A stretch of 64,000 bases of DNA from Roseimaritima multifibrata (GCF_007741495.1 NZ_CP036262.1:3348001-3412000), one strand, 5' to 3'; shown: positions 38,657-48,575, numbered from the stretch's first letter. Notes: generated from the sequence alone by a model not told the origin. Made by a program: numbers and translations.

Positions 38657-39133
38657 ATGCAACCCGACTCCGGCTTTAAGCGTGTCATCAGGGACGTCGC
38701 CGATCTATTTGATCTGCAAGTTCAGTTGTTCACGCTGGATAGTCGTGATGCGATGCGGCAGATCGGAATCGCGTTGGTGGTTACGCTACTGGCCACCTGC
38801 ATTTTTATGACAACCTTGACCGGTTCCTTGTTTACAGGAGCTTGGGCCCTGCATGAGTATGCCGGTTGGACGATGGCCCAAGGGGTCGGCACGATGTGCC
38901 TAGTCGGATTGGCGCTGACTCTAGGAGCGGCTGGTTACGCATATCGTTTGCTCGTTCGAGCATTGGCTTCGCTGGATGAACCGAAGCGGGAATTGGTGGA
39001 GAACCTACGTTGGCTGAAGGCCGTGATTGTCGAACCCAATACGTCTGCAAGGAATCAACTTCGCCGCGACTCTTTCCAAGATCCGTACGCCTCGGCGGGG
39101 CCGAGTATTCCGCCAGGGGATAACCGATTTTAG
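38657..39133 (+). CDS. YqjE-like (DUF1469, holin superfamily III) membrane protein
   Basis: 158 aa from the ATG at 38657 (MQPDSGFKRVIRDVADLFDLQ). Two membrane helices (IALVVTLLATCIFMTTLTG; GVGTMCLVGLALTLGAAGYAY) with the N-terminal amphipathic helix typical of DUF1469/YqjE. It is the usual partner of YqjD-like proteins, which supports the operon reading of this cluster. Confidence 0.82.
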   Translation: MQPDSGFKRVIRDVADLFDLQVQLFTLDSRDAMRQIGIALVVTLLATCIFMTTLTGSLFTGAWALHEYAGWTMAQGVGTMCLVGLALTLGAAGYAYRLLVRALASLDEPKRELVENLRWLKAVIVEPNTSARNQLRRDSFQDPYASAGPSIPPGDNRF

Positions 39134-39263
39134 TGGGAGTTTTGAGTTTTGAGTTTCGCGGTGATTCTCTTTCCCTATCGAAAAGCGATGGACGCATCCA
39201 ACCGCATTTCGGTCTGATACGGGCCACACAGTCCAAGACATAACCGGCCTGATCCTATCGGGC

Positions 39264-39863
39264 CTATGCGGACGCGCGGCTTGCGTACTCGCTGCTATCC
39301 GACGCGATCAGCTGCCCGGAGTGCAACTGAAGACGTTTACCGTTGGGGCCTGCCAACTGCTGCAGGTGGCTGCGGCGGATCATCTGCAGTCCAGGAGCGT
39401 ACGTCGTTCGGTAATGGAGGTCCGCGTTCGTGCCGGCGGCCCGCAACCGACGTTCTAGAGGCCCCTCGATTTCTTGAGGCACCGTTTGCAGTCGAGCCGC
39501 CACGATCGAAGAGTCACTACTTGTCGCGTAGAGTTTGCAAAAGTCTTCGATCACCATCGGCGTGTCACTCTCCTGGATAAAGATCAACTCTCCGGTCGCT
39601 CTCTCCAGGCCCGTCTGTCCCGCCGCCTCTAAGCCCCGGGGACGCACATGCCGCATCACTCGCAGTTCCGGGTGACGAAGCCGTAGCGAATTGACGGCGG
39701 GGGTTGTGCGGTCCATGCTGCCGTCGTCCACAATGATCAGCTCGACCGTCTCGTCAACCACATCGGCAACCAGCGTCAGTACCCGCCAGACTTCGTTTGC
39801 GATCCGAGGCTCTGCATTGCGAACCGGCAGAACGATTGACAGTTTTGTTGGGAGAGATGGCAT
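39264..39863 (-). CDS. Family 2 glycosyltransferase (199 aa)
   Basis: GT-A fold start LSIVLPVRNAEPRIANEVWR, nucleotide-sugar site LIIVDDGSMDRT, and a metal-ligand-like IQESDTP. At 199 aa it is shorter than most GT2 enzymes and lacks a membrane anchor. Sugar donor and acceptor are unknown; it could decorate cell-surface glycans. It stands alone between repeats and the YqjE-like gene. Confidence 0.85.
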   Translation of the reverse strand: MPSLPTKLSIVLPVRNAEPRIANEVWRVLTLVADVVDETVELIIVDDGSMDRTTPAVNSLRLRHPELRVMRHVRPRGLEAAGQTGLERATGELIFIQESDTPMVIEDFCKLYATSSDSSIVAARLQTVPQEIEGPLERRLRAAGTNADLHYRTTYAPGLQMIRRSHLQQLAGPNGKRLQLHSGQLIASDSSEYASRASA

Positions 39864-41323
39864 CGCTTAACGGTTCCTTTACGTGTCGGAGGGCAATCCA
39901 TTCAAAGGACTACATCGACAAGCGACGCAGTGCGACCTAATCGCATGCAAAACTTTCACGTTTACGGCACCTGTAGCGATCCCGCGGAGTCTCCGGATTG
40001 TCTCGCAATGCAGTGAGATCCCCTAAACCGCCCTGGTAAGTGTCGCCTTTCAATCCGCGAAAGTACGTCCCTTTGGAGCATTTTTCGCGGTTGAAATATT
40101 TCCCGGTTTTGGTTCTGGCTGGGAGCCGCGCCTGCTAATTTTTACAACCGCGAAACACACGAAATATGCGAAAGAGAGTTTCCTGAGGGACGTGCGATTT
40201 ATACGTCGGCGGTTTACCAGAGGATTGCAGTGATGTGGCAAGAGGCCAAAATCCGAACCTGCTGCGACATATTCGCAACCTATAAGTTGCACGTCCCAAA
40301 GGAATGAAATCATTTTTCGAATCGCTTCCTTCTTTCGCGTCTTCTGCGTTTTTCGCGGTTGAAATATTTCCCGGTTTTGGTTCTGGCTGGGAGCCGCGCC
40401 TGCTAATTTTTACAACCGCGAAATACACGAAATACGCGAAAGAGAGTTTCCTGGGGGACGTGCGATGTATACGTCGGCGGTTTACTAGAGGATTGCAGTG
40501 ATGTGGCAAGAGTCCAGAATCCCAACCCGCTGCGACTTATTCGCAACCTATAAATCGCACGTCCCAAAGGAATGAAATCATTTTTTGAATCGCTTCCTTC
40601 TTTCGCGTCTTTTGCGTTTTTCGCGGTTGAAATATTTCCCGGTTTTGGTTCTGGCTGGGAGCCGCGCCTGCCATTTTTTACAACCGCGAAATACACGAAA
40701 TACGCGAAAGAGAGTTTCCTGAGGGACGTGCGATTTATACGTTGGCGGTTTACGAGAGGATTGCAGTGACGTGGCAAGAGTCCAAAATCCGAACCCGCTG
40801 CGACTTGTTCGCAACCTATAAATCGCACGTCCCAAAGGAATGAAATCATTTTTTGAATCGCTTCCTTCTTTCGCGTCTTTTGCGTTTTTCGCGGTTGAAA
40901 TATTTCCCGGCTTTGGTTCTGGCTGGGAGCCGCGCCTGCCAATTTTTACAACCGCGAAATACACGAAATACGCGAAAGAGAGTTTCCTGAGGGACGTGCG
41001 ATTTGTACGTTGGCGGTTTACGAGAGGATTGCAGTGATGTGGCAAGAGGCCAAAATCCGAACCCGCTGCGACTTGTTCGCAACCTATAAATCGCACGTCC
41101 CGAGCGAACGGCAACAAGACTATTCGTGACGGTTTGCCAGCCTGTCCACGCTCTGGCAAGTCTAGCTACGGGTGCGGTATTGCCAGGAGCGATGGCACCA
41201 TGTTGCGAGCTCCGGCGGCCCGGCCTATCGTACCAGGTGTTGTCCGCTCGACGTTTTTCCAGCGAGCTCCGCGATCGAGTAGGCTGGACTCTGTCTCTCA
41301 TTCCGCTTTCCTGTCGACGACCT
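39864..41323. repeat. 268-bp tandem repeat array before hisI
   Basis: AAATATTTCCCGG occurs at 40094, 40362, 40630 and 40898, an exact 268-bp period over about four copies (40060-41105). Each unit includes CGCGGTTG, ACAACCGCGAAA and GCACGTCCC/GGGACGTGC segments that can pair within a unit. Frames that stay open on both strands repeat every unit and are not genes. 39864-40050 and 41106-41323 hold nothing else recognisable. Confidence 0.92.
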
Positions 41324-41725
41324 ATGTCTCTCCCTGCTGATTCCCCGGCACTTCCTGATTTCTCACGCGGCCATAACGGTCTCTTGCCTGCGATCGCGCA
41401 GGACGCCGACAACGGCGATGTCTTGATGCTGGCCTGGATGAACGAAACGGCTTGGCGTCAGACGCTTGAAACCGGCAAGGCAACCTATTTCAGCCGCTCA
41501 AGAAATTCGATTTGGTGCAAAGGGGAGACCAGCGGGCACGTTCAAGAAGTGGTGGAAGCTCGGATCGACTGCGATGCGGACACGATTTTGCTTCGCGTTC
41601 GTCAGGCCGGAGCCGCCTGTCACGATGGCTACCGGAGCTGTTTCTACCGGACTCTCTCCGCCGATTCCAAGGTGCAGATCAACGCGGAAGTCTTGGTCGA
41701 TCCCGATTCGGTCTACAAGAAATAG
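41324..41725 (+). CDS. hisI: Phosphoribosyl-AMP cyclohydrolase
   Basis: 133 aa from the ATG at 41324 ([16 protein letters not shown]). It shows the HisI signatures [30 protein letters not shown] and [21 protein letters not shown], with metal-binding Asp and Cys residues. It opens the purine ring of phosphoribosyl-AMP in histidine synthesis. There is no HisE domain and no other his gene nearby, so the pathway is dispersed. Confidence 0.96.
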   Translation: MSLPADSPALPDFSRGHNGLLPAIAQDADNGDVLMLAWMNETAWRQTLETGKATYFSRSRNSIWCKGETSGHVQEVVEARIDCDADTILLRVRQAGAACHDGYRSCFYRTLSADSKVQINAEVLVDPDSVYKK

Positions 41726-41920
41726 TCGTCGGATGCATGGGGCGACGAACGGTCGGCCGGTCCTACTGGGCAAGGGGGCGGTCCTGCTTCCATTCTCGGA
41801 CCACCCTTTTCAGCACTGCCATCATCGGCCACGATAAGCGACTTGCCAAAATTTTGGGGGTTGGCCGATCGGCGCGGCCCCTGTCCTCCCTATCTCAACC
41901 ATGACAAGGTAGAACCCGCC

Positions 41921-42382
41921 ATGAGTGCTGATGCGCAACTAAAAACCTTAGGTATCGAACTGCCCGAAGGCCCAAAACCGATCGGCGTCTACAAATCGAT
42001 CGTCGTTACCGGCGGAATGGCTTATCTGTCGGGCCACGGGCCGCTTCAGGCTGACAAGACGTTGATCACCGGGCGTCTTGGTGAAGACATGGACGTTCAA
42101 GCCGGCTACGACGCCGCTCGTCTAACAGGCCTGGGCATGCTGGCCACGCTTCGCAACGAACTGGGAAGCCTGGACCGCGTGGTACGGTTGGTCAAATTGC
42201 TTGGCTTGGTTCGCAGCACCGACGATTTCGACCAACAGCCAGCGGTTATCAATGGCTGCAGCGAACTCTTCCGTGACGTCTTCGGCGAAGAAAACGGCGT
42301 TGCCGCTCGAAGCGCCCTCGGAACCAATTCGCTTCCGGGCAAGATCTGTGTCGAAATCGAAGCGATTTTTGAAGTTAAATAG
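41921..42382 (+). CDS. RidA/YjgF-family protein
   Basis: 153 aa from the ATG at 41921 (MSADAQLKTLGIELPEGPKP). It contains VTGGMAYLSGHGPLQ and the C-terminal NSLPGKICVEIEAIFEVK, typical of the longer RidA branch. RidA proteins destroy reactive enamine/imine intermediates from amino-acid metabolism. It lies ~195 bp after hisI on the same strand and ends at a bidirectional terminator. Confidence 0.92.
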   Translation: MSADAQLKTLGIELPEGPKPIGVYKSIVVTGGMAYLSGHGPLQADKTLITGRLGEDMDVQAGYDAARLTGLGMLATLRNELGSLDRVVRLVKLLGLVRSTDDFDQQPAVINGCSELFRDVFGEENGVAARSALGTNSLPGKICVEIEAIFEVK

Positions 42383-42423
42383 TCAAATCGCTGAAACGAT
42401 TTCGCCCCGCGATGGTCAGCGCA

Positions 42424-42465
42424 TAAAAAAACGTCACCGCAAGTTTGACTTGCGGTGACGTTTTT
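42424..42465. terminator. Bidirectional rho-independent terminator
   Basis: ACGTCACCGCAAGT pairs with ACTTGCGGTGACGT around a 3-base loop, flanked by A's on the left and T's on the right. It sits between the convergent RidA gene and the 75-aa gene and can end both. Confidence 0.93.
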
Positions 42466-42491
42466 GCTGTCCGGTTAGGACTGCCGAGAAC

Positions 42492-42719
42492 TTATTCGCG
42501 TGGGCGAATCGCTCCGGTCAGGCCGCTGTAATCGATCCGGTCTTCGTAGTGCCAAAGTGGCTGACCGCTTTCAACGCGGCTACGAAGAACTTCGATCTTT
42601 TCCGACGATCCGGCAGGAGCGTCAGTGCGGTTGAACTCGTCATTTTCGTTTGGGACGAAGTCTTCGTCGTGTCCATAACGCAAAATGGCTTCAAATACGT
42701 TCTTGCAGTTGTTCATCAT
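42492..42719 (-). CDS. Small conserved-looking hypothetical protein (75 aa)
   Basis: Starts ATGATG at 42719 behind AAGGGA, a good ribosome-binding site. The sequence is acidic with no signal peptide or membrane segment (MMNNCKNVFEAILRYGHDED; WHYEDRIDYSGLTGAIRPRE). It ends at the shared terminator, which supports a real gene. I do not recognise its function. Confidence 0.7.
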   Translation of the reverse strand: MMNNCKNVFEAILRYGHDEDFVPNENDEFNRTDAPAGSSEKIEVLRSRVESGQPLWHYEDRIDYSGLTGAIRPRE

Positions 42720-43381
42720 TCAGTCCCTTAAAAGTGGGGCTAGAGGATTGGGAGATATATGTGGGTGTTCGATTAATTAAGCGGGAGCTTTCGACGCAAC
42801 CCGAAAATGTTAGATAGGGAGCCAAGCGGGCGAAAACTTTTTGTTTTAATCAGATGAAGTAGAACGTGAGCGTCCTGGTTTCAAGCCCGTCGTGCTTGGT
42901 ATGCCTAGAGTATCGCCGAGAATTCCATTAGGTCAAGAAAAATGTCGTTGCCCAGTGACTGAATCAAGCCTTGGCACGGCATCCTTGTACGGAAGAAAGA
43001 CCGCCGATATGCCCTGTTTTGTCCGGAAAACCCTTGCTTGGTAGATTCCTCCCCCCCGACCCACTTCACCTAGCTTGAAACCGAGTCTGAACTTCGCAAG
43101 GGTAGGGATCATTCCTCTAAACGCATGATATGGATCGTTCATGCCGCGTTCCGTGGACATAGACCCTCTTGGTGCGGAGTTGCTTTCAGGTGGGCGTCAA
43201 CCCTACTTGCAAAATTTATGGGGATTTTCACTAAATCTTGATTCGGGTTAAACCTAGCCATATCGGCCCTCAAAAAATATTTTGGAAAAGATCCTTTTTC
43301 GTTTTGACAGATTTGAGATCGCGTGCCCTCAATACTGGTTTTCTTGATAACGCTTCCCTATTTCGCCCGATCGGACCGCCC
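42720..43381. other. 662-bp intergenic region
   Basis: It contains AT-richer stretches (42760-42860) and no supported gene; the short minus frame at 42933-43160 lacks domain and ribosome-binding evidence. Promoters of the 75-aa gene and of the YjbQ gene should lie here. Confidence 0.45.
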
Positions 43382-43804
43382 ATGTGGACACATACTGAAA
43401 TTCGACTTCCCGCTTTCCCTCGAGGCTTCCACTTGGTGACTCGGCACGTTCTAGCGGCGATTGACGATCTGGAGACCGTCGAAGTTGGCCTGCTGCATTT
43501 GTTCATCCAGCACACAAGTGCCTCGCTAACGCTGAATGAAAACGCCGATCCCACGGTCCGAGTCGATTTCGAGACCGCCATGAACCACCTGGTCCCCGAA
43601 AGCTTGCCCTACGAACACACGCTGGAAGGACCGGATGACATGCCGGCCCACGTGAAAGCTTCCCTGATGGGCAACAGTCTGACGCTGCCGATCTATAGAG
43701 GCCGCCTAAGCCTGGGGATCTGGCAAGGGATCTATCTCTGCGAGCATCGCGACCACGCAGGCTCGCGAAGTTTAATCGCAACCATCCACGGCGAAACAAA
43801 ATAG
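43382..43804 (+). CDS. YjbQ/UPF0047 secondary thiamine-phosphate synthase-like protein
   Basis: 140 aa from the ATG at 43382 (MWTHTEIRLPAFPRGFHLVT). Family residues include LLHLFIQHTSASLTLNENAD, ADPTVRVDFE and IYRGRLSLGIWQGIYLCEHRD (core GIWQGIYLCEHRD), with the conserved His residues. YjbQ-type proteins show thiamine-phosphate synthase activity in vitro; the physiological role is unclear. It is followed by a long repeat region. Confidence 0.92.
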   Translation: MWTHTEIRLPAFPRGFHLVTRHVLAAIDDLETVEVGLLHLFIQHTSASLTLNENADPTVRVDFETAMNHLVPESLPYEHTLEGPDDMPAHVKASLMGNSLTLPIYRGRLSLGIWQGIYLCEHRDHAGSRSLIATIHGETK

Positions 43805-44676
43805 AGAAACTCGCTCGCCCCAAACCTCTCTTCCTAGCAACACGCCGCAAGCCGTCCGGCCCAATCCGCGTCCTACCCCACAAACCGGCCGGACGGCTCG
43901 CAGCGTTCTTTCCTAGCGGAAGCGGCTTGTTGATTTGATTGAAGGCGGAGGAAAATTTTAGCCTTTTGCTCTGGGCAAGTAGCTTTTAAGGAGCGTTCTT
44001 TAGCGGGGGACGTGACATCACGTAGATGAAGGGCTTGCAGCCGTTAAGGGTTTGCAGCCGTTAACGAGTCTTCCTGGGGCCGAGTGAACACGTAGCCCGG
44101 AGGGCGGCAGATACTTGCCGGCGGTGTAAGCCGCCGGAGCGGGAATCGCGAAAAGGAAAGCCCAGCGGGCGACAGAACCACTCTTGTCTGTCGCCCGCTG
44201 GGCTAAAAGCACCGCACTCAGACTCGGCTGGGCAGGGAAAACTCTATAACTGAAGGGTTTGCAGCCGTTGACGAGTCTTCCTGGGGCCGAGTGAACACGT
44301 AGCCCGGAGGGCGGCAGATACTTGCCGGCGGCGTCAGCCGCCGGAGTGGGGGTCGCGAAAAGAAAAGCCCAGCGGGCGACAGAACCACTCGTGTCTGTCG
44401 CTCGCTGGGCCTATTTGCGCACGCCGCAAGCCGTCCAGCCCGATTCCTCTCCCACCCCACAACCGGCCGGACGGCTCGCGCCGTTCCGCTAAAAAACTCA
44501 ATACTCAAACCTGCCGCATCGCGTTACTCCTTTCGCTTAATCCACCGACCCCTGAACGTCCAATGGCGTTGATTTCCGAATCGGTTTAGGATTACGCCGC
44601 TTTTTGCTGCTAGCCTGATCGACTGGGCAGGCAATACAAAAAATACAAAACTCTTGGTTACCAAAGGGCAGATCCG
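43805..44676. repeat. Composite GC repeat, two direct copies
   Basis: A ~205-bp block with GGGTTTGCAGCCGTT, CCCGGAGGGCGGCAGATACT and the stem AGCCCAGCGGGCGACAG / CTGTCGCCCGCTGGGCT occurs at ~44045 and again at ~44252. An inverted, diverged copy lies at 31300-31540. The CCGTCCGGC palindrome family appears at ~43850, 43890 and 44425-44480. No gene is supported in the stretch. Confidence 0.85.
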
Positions 44677-45804
44677 ATGTTGCGGACTCGACTGTGGGGC
44701 GTGCTTCTCCTCTGTTTCCTTGGATCCGTGGTTCCGGCAAATTTACTCGCGAAGGATACGACAGTGAAGATTGAATCGTCTGCTTGGGGAAAGACCTCCG
44801 ATGGGACTCCGGTTACCCGCTACGTTTTGACCAATTCACACGGCAACAGCGTCGGCCTGACCGACTGGGGAGCCACGTTGCTGGAGGTGATCGTTCCCGA
44901 CCGTGACGGGAAAAAAGCCAACGTGAATCTCTCTTTTGATTCTCTGGACGGCTACCTAGGCTCGCACCCGCATTTTGGTGGGACCATTGGGCGGTTCGCT
45001 AACCGGATCGCCAAAGGGCATTTCGAAATCGATGGCAAATCGTATTCGCTGGTAATCAACAACGGACCGAACCATCTGCATGGCGGTAATACCAGTTACG
45101 ACCATCGGATGTGGAGCTGCGAAACGTTTGAAGAAGCAGCGGGGGCCGGAGTTCGCTTTACGCTGGTCGATCCCGACGGCTATGAAGGTTATCCCGGGAA
45201 TCTGACCGTCGTCACCGAATATCGCTGGAACGACGCCAATGAACTGACGATCCAGTTCACCGCAACGACCGACGCGGCAACGCACGTCAATCTGACGAAC
45301 CACAGCTATTGGAATTTGGCCGGAGCTGGTAGCGGGTCCGCGATGGGGCATGTGGCGGCCATCGAAGCGGACGAACTTCTGGACGTCGATGAGACGCTGA
45401 TTCCGACGGGAACGTTTAACAGCGTCGAAGGAACTGTCTTTGATTTCCGCAAACCGACCGCGTTTGGTGATCGAGTCGACCAACTGCCAGCGACCAGCGG
45501 GTACGACCACTGCTACGTCGTCCGAGGCACCGTAGGGGAACTGCGAGCGGCAGCCCGAGTCGTCGAGCCCAAAACAGGCCGAGTCCTCGAGATCGAAACG
45601 ACTCAGCCCGGCATGCAGCTCTACACCGCCAATCACCTGCCCGGAAACGATTCGTCCGCGGGCGCCGGAGGCCACGAAGCCTTTTGCTTAGAGACTCAAG
45701 GCTATCCCGACGCCCCCAACAAACCAACCTTTCCAACAACGCTCCTAAAGCCAGGCGAGACCCTAAAAGAAACCACCATCCACCGATTCTCGGTAGACAA
45801 CTAA
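44677..45804 (+). CDS. galM: Secreted aldose 1-epimerase (galactose mutarotase)
   Basis: 375 aa with a signal peptide (MLRTRLWGVLLLCFLGSVVPANLLA). GalM signatures are GGTIGRFANRIAKG, NNGPNHLHGG with the catalytic His region, VNLTNHSYWNLAG and the C-terminal FCLETQGYPDAPN with catalytic Glu. It speeds interconversion of alpha and beta sugars. The signal peptide places it in the periplasm, where it could act after polysaccharide breakdown by the secreted enzymes. Confidence 0.95.
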   Translation: MLRTRLWGVLLLCFLGSVVPANLLAKDTTVKIESSAWGKTSDGTPVTRYVLTNSHGNSVGLTDWGATLLEVIVPDRDGKKANVNLSFDSLDGYLGSHPHFGGTIGRFANRIAKGHFEIDGKSYSLVINNGPNHLHGGNTSYDHRMWSCETFEEAAGAGVRFTLVDPDGYEGYPGNLTVVTEYRWNDANELTIQFTATTDAATHVNLTNHSYWNLAGAGSGSAMGHVAAIEADELLDVDETLIPTGTFNSVEGTVFDFRKPTAFGDRVDQLPATSGYDHCYVVRGTVGELRAAARVVEPKTGRVLEIETTQPGMQLYTANHLPGNDSSAGAGGHEAFCLETQGYPDAPNKPTFPTTLLKPGETLKETTIHRFSVDN

Positions 45805-45869
45805 AAAGAGGGAACCACACGCAACAAGGCAGCAGCCGAAAAACCTGCCAAACCCCAAGGAGACACACA

Positions 45870-45945
45870 AATCTCCGTGTCTCCGTGTCTCCCAACTCCT
45901 TCACTCCTTCACTCCCAACTCCTTCACTCCCAGCTCCCAACTCCC
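45870..45945 (+). repeat. Minisatellite abutting the dus start codon
   Basis: CTCCGTGTCTCCGTGTCTCC is followed by CAACTCC and CTTCACTC units right up to the ATG at 45946. It is the complement of the elements at 31022-31095 and 36137-36340 and replaces any normal ribosome-binding site. Confidence 0.85.
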
Positions 45946-46998
45946 ATGCCCCTCCCCCCGTTCCGAATAGGCAACGTCGCGATCGACTTCCCCGTCGTGC
46001 AGGCCGCGTTGTCTGGCTACAGCGATCTACCGATGCGGTTGATCGCGCGCGAATTCGGAGCTGGTTATTCGGTCTGCGAGGTGATGCTGGACCAGTTTTT
46101 GTTGGCGGTCAAGAAGCGGCAGAAGACCAAGCACTTCCTGGACATTCACCCGGACGAACATCCCGTTGGCGGCCAATTGATGGGCGCCGAACCGGAACAG
46201 TTTGCCGCGGGGGCTTTGCGGTTGGTCGAGGCGGGGTTCGATGTGATCGACATCAATTTCGGCTGCCCTGTCAAAAAGGTGTTGGGAAGGTGTCGAGGCG
46301 GTTTTCATTTGTCGCAGCCCGCCGTCGCTATCGAGATCATTCAGCGAACTCGTGATCTGGTTCCCGACTCCATTCCCGTGACGGTGAAGATGCGCCGTGG
46401 GATCGACGATTCTTCGGAAGCCCGAGACCAATTTTTTCGGATTCTCGATGGAGGTTTCGCCGCCGGCTTGGCGGCCGTCACGGTCCACGGGCGGACGGTC
46501 GAGCAGCGGTACATCGGTCCCAGCCGCTGGGAGTTTTTGAAAGAGGTGAAGCAGCACCTTGGCAAAGACCGGATCGTGCTGGGAAGCGGCGATCTGTTTA
46601 CCGCCGAATCGTGCATACAGATGATGCAGGAAACGGGCATCGACGGAGTCACGGTAGCCCGAGGAGCGATCGGGAATCCGTGGATCTTCCAACAGGCTCG
46701 AGCCTTAGCGGCGGGGCAGCCGATGCCACCGCCGCCCACGTTGCACCAACAGGCCGCCGTCATCGAACGCCACTTCCAGTTGTGCGAACAAACCTACGGA
46801 GAGGCTCGAGGCCCACTGTTGATGCGGAAGTTCTGCATCAAGTACACCGCTAGCCACCCCGACGGCGACACCGTCCGAGCCCGCTACACCAAGATGCGAA
46901 CAAGAGAAGATTTTGCAGCCATCTTGGCCGACCACTATGGCGAAGACGGACCAGGCCAATACGTCTCAGCATCCATCCACAAGCAGCAGTCAGAATAG
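45946..46998 (+). CDS. tRNA-dihydrouridine synthase
   Basis: 350 aa from the ATG at 45946 (MPLPPFRIGNVAIDFPVVQA). Dus features: the FMN site region ALSGYSDLPMR, GFDVIDINFGCPVKKVLG with the conserved Cys, VTVKMRRGID, VTVHGRTVEQRYIG, and GVTVARGAIGNPW. It reduces uridines in the D-loop of tRNA using FMN and NADPH. The frame is open upstream through minisatellite sequence, but homology starts at this Met. Closest to DusB-type enzymes by motif; I do not assign the subtype. Confidence 0.93.
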   Translation: MPLPPFRIGNVAIDFPVVQAALSGYSDLPMRLIAREFGAGYSVCEVMLDQFLLAVKKRQKTKHFLDIHPDEHPVGGQLMGAEPEQFAAGALRLVEAGFDVIDINFGCPVKKVLGRCRGGFHLSQPAVAIEIIQRTRDLVPDSIPVTVKMRRGIDDSSEARDQFFRILDGGFAAGLAAVTVHGRTVEQRYIGPSRWEFLKEVKQHLGKDRIVLGSGDLFTAESCIQMMQETGIDGVTVARGAIGNPWIFQQARALAAGQPMPPPPTLHQQAAVIERHFQLCEQTYGEARGPLLMRKFCIKYTASHPDGDTVRARYTKMRTREDFAAILADHYGEDGPGQYVSASIHKQQSE

Positions 46999-47365
46999 AT
47001 GCCCAAGTAGGATAGGCTGCCAGCCTGTCGATTCAATCGAGTCCGCAGACGAGTGTCCCCTTTCGCTCCGTGAAAGTAGCGTTAAGCACACATCCTTTCG
47101 TGGAGCGAAAGGCGGCACGCACGAAATCGACAGTCTGCATAGCCAGCAGGAATGCTACCCATCGATCAGCTCAACGTCGCCCGTGCAAATAGCACGACGA
47201 GCCATCCTTTAGTACGCGATAAAACATGGATAAGGCTGTCAGCCAAAGTTTGCAGTTCGGGACAATTTGAACAAAGACCAAGACCGTCCCCGATCCATTG
47301 CCGTCTCATACAAAAATTATCACCCCGCTAGCCGCAGCGTTTTTTCGTTCAATCATCGATCCGCC
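46999..47365. other. Intergenic region with a short dispersed repeat
   Basis: GATAGGCTGCCAGCCTGTCGAT and a CCTTTCGTGGAGCGAAAGG hairpin (GCTCCGTGAAAG / CTTTCGTGGAGC) at 47050-47110 are visible. No gene is supported before aroK. Confidence 0.5.
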
Positions 47366-47905
47366 ATGGAATCCAACATGACAGCTCAGCATCTTTACTT
47401 AACCGGCTATCGCGGCTGCGGGAAGAGTTCCGTAGCAAGGTCGCTAGGAATGCAATTGGGCGTCGACGTCATCGATTTGGACGAGGCGATCACCGAAGAG
47501 GCGGGCAAGACGATCCCCGAAATTTTTGCCACTGAAGGCGAAGCCGTTTTTCGAGACCTAGAGACAAAGGTATTGGCGGCGTTGGCAGATCGTCCCAACA
47601 GCGTCGTAGCCCTTGGAGGCGGCGCGATCCTGAGACCCGAGAACCGAGCTCAAATAGCAAGGAGCGGCCGCTGCGTCTGGCTGCAGGCGACTCCCGAGAC
47701 GTTAGCCGCAAGGATCGCCGTCGATGAAGCGGAGGGCCCCGTCCGTCCCAGCCTGACCGGCAAGTCGCCAGTAGAAGAGGTCGCCGAAGTCTTAGCATCC
47801 AGAATCGACCAATACGCATCCGCCGCCGATTACCAAGTCACCGTAGACGAAGCCAAGATCGAAGAAATCGCCGAAGCCATCCTAGACTGGCTAGACCAGC
47901 AATAA
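47366..47905 (+). CDS. aroK: Shikimate kinase
   Basis: 179 aa from the ATG at 47366 (or Met 47378). P-loop GYRGCGKSS at residues ~13-21, DLDEAI with the shikimate-binding Asp, FRDLE, and LGGGAILRPEN. It phosphorylates shikimate with ATP in the chorismate pathway. No other aro gene lies nearby. Confidence 0.95.
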   Translation: MESNMTAQHLYLTGYRGCGKSSVARSLGMQLGVDVIDLDEAITEEAGKTIPEIFATEGEAVFRDLETKVLAALADRPNSVVALGGGAILRPENRAQIARSGRCVWLQATPETLAARIAVDEAEGPVRPSLTGKSPVEEVAEVLASRIDQYASAADYQVTVDEAKIEEIAEAILDWLDQQ

Positions 47906-48460
47906 CCACTCTTCATAGCGGAACGGCGCAAGCCGTCCGGCCTCCCCGCACCAATCCAAAACGAAAACCAAAACCACTCTTCTTAGCGGAACGGCGCAAG
48001 CCGTCCGGCCGCGCACCCCAATCGCCAACCACCCCCAAAGGCGATCCCCGCACCAATCCAAATCCAAAACCACTCTTCTTAGCGGAACGGCGCAAGCCGT
48101 CCGGCCGCGCACCCCAATCGCCAACCACTCCCAAGAATCCACCGCTGCGTCATCTTTCCCCCACTGAAGAATCCCCCACACACCAGAAACATCCAACCAC
48201 CGAATCAAACCCAACCAAACAACCGAGCTCTATCAGCACCAAAAATCATCTCCACTGCGAACCAAACAGCGTGATTCGGGTCAAAAGAGAGTCCCCCGGA
48301 GTGAAAAGGGAGCATCAAGAGCCCCAATCAGGGGTTGACAAAAAAAAGAATCCCGTTGAATCGCAGAAAAAAGGTTGGCGATATTGCAGGCACGCGACCG
48401 ATCGATTAAATTCCCACGCATGACAAGACAAGGGCGACCGAGTCGAGTCAATTGCTACAA
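47906..48460. repeat. Three direct copies of the CCGTCCGGC palindromic repeat
   Basis: CACTCTTCTTAGCGGAACGG followed by CGCAAGCCGTCCGGCC occurs at ~47927, ~47972 and ~48072. The repeat family recurs at 31127, 43850, 43890 and 44430. The rest of this spacer, up to the tRNA, contains no supported gene. Confidence 0.85.
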
Positions 48461-48533
48461 TCCCCTGTAGCTCAGTTGGTAGAGCAGGCGGCTGTTAACC
48501 GCCTTGTCGCAGGTTCGAGTCCTGCCGGGGGAG
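48461..48533 (+). tRNA. tRNA-Asn (anticodon GTT)
   Basis: Starts TCCCCTGTAGCTCAGTTGG, has anticodon arm GGCGG-CTGTTAA-CCGCC with GTT, T-arm CAGGTTCGAGTCCTG and acceptor close CGGGGGA plus G. All four arms pair. CCA is not encoded. It marks the border between core genes and the accessory region to its right. Confidence 0.97.
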
Positions 48534-48575
48534 CTGTTCCGCAAAGTTGCAAAACGAGGCGGAGCGAAGAAGCTT

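Noticed and set aside
40050-41412. Minus-strand repetitive proteins (FRVFRVFRGCKN type)
   Set aside because: They repeat with the 268-bp DNA unit and have no conserved domain or ribosome-binding site.
42933-43160. 75-aa minus-strand frame
   Set aside because: No ribosome-binding site, domain or operon context supports it.
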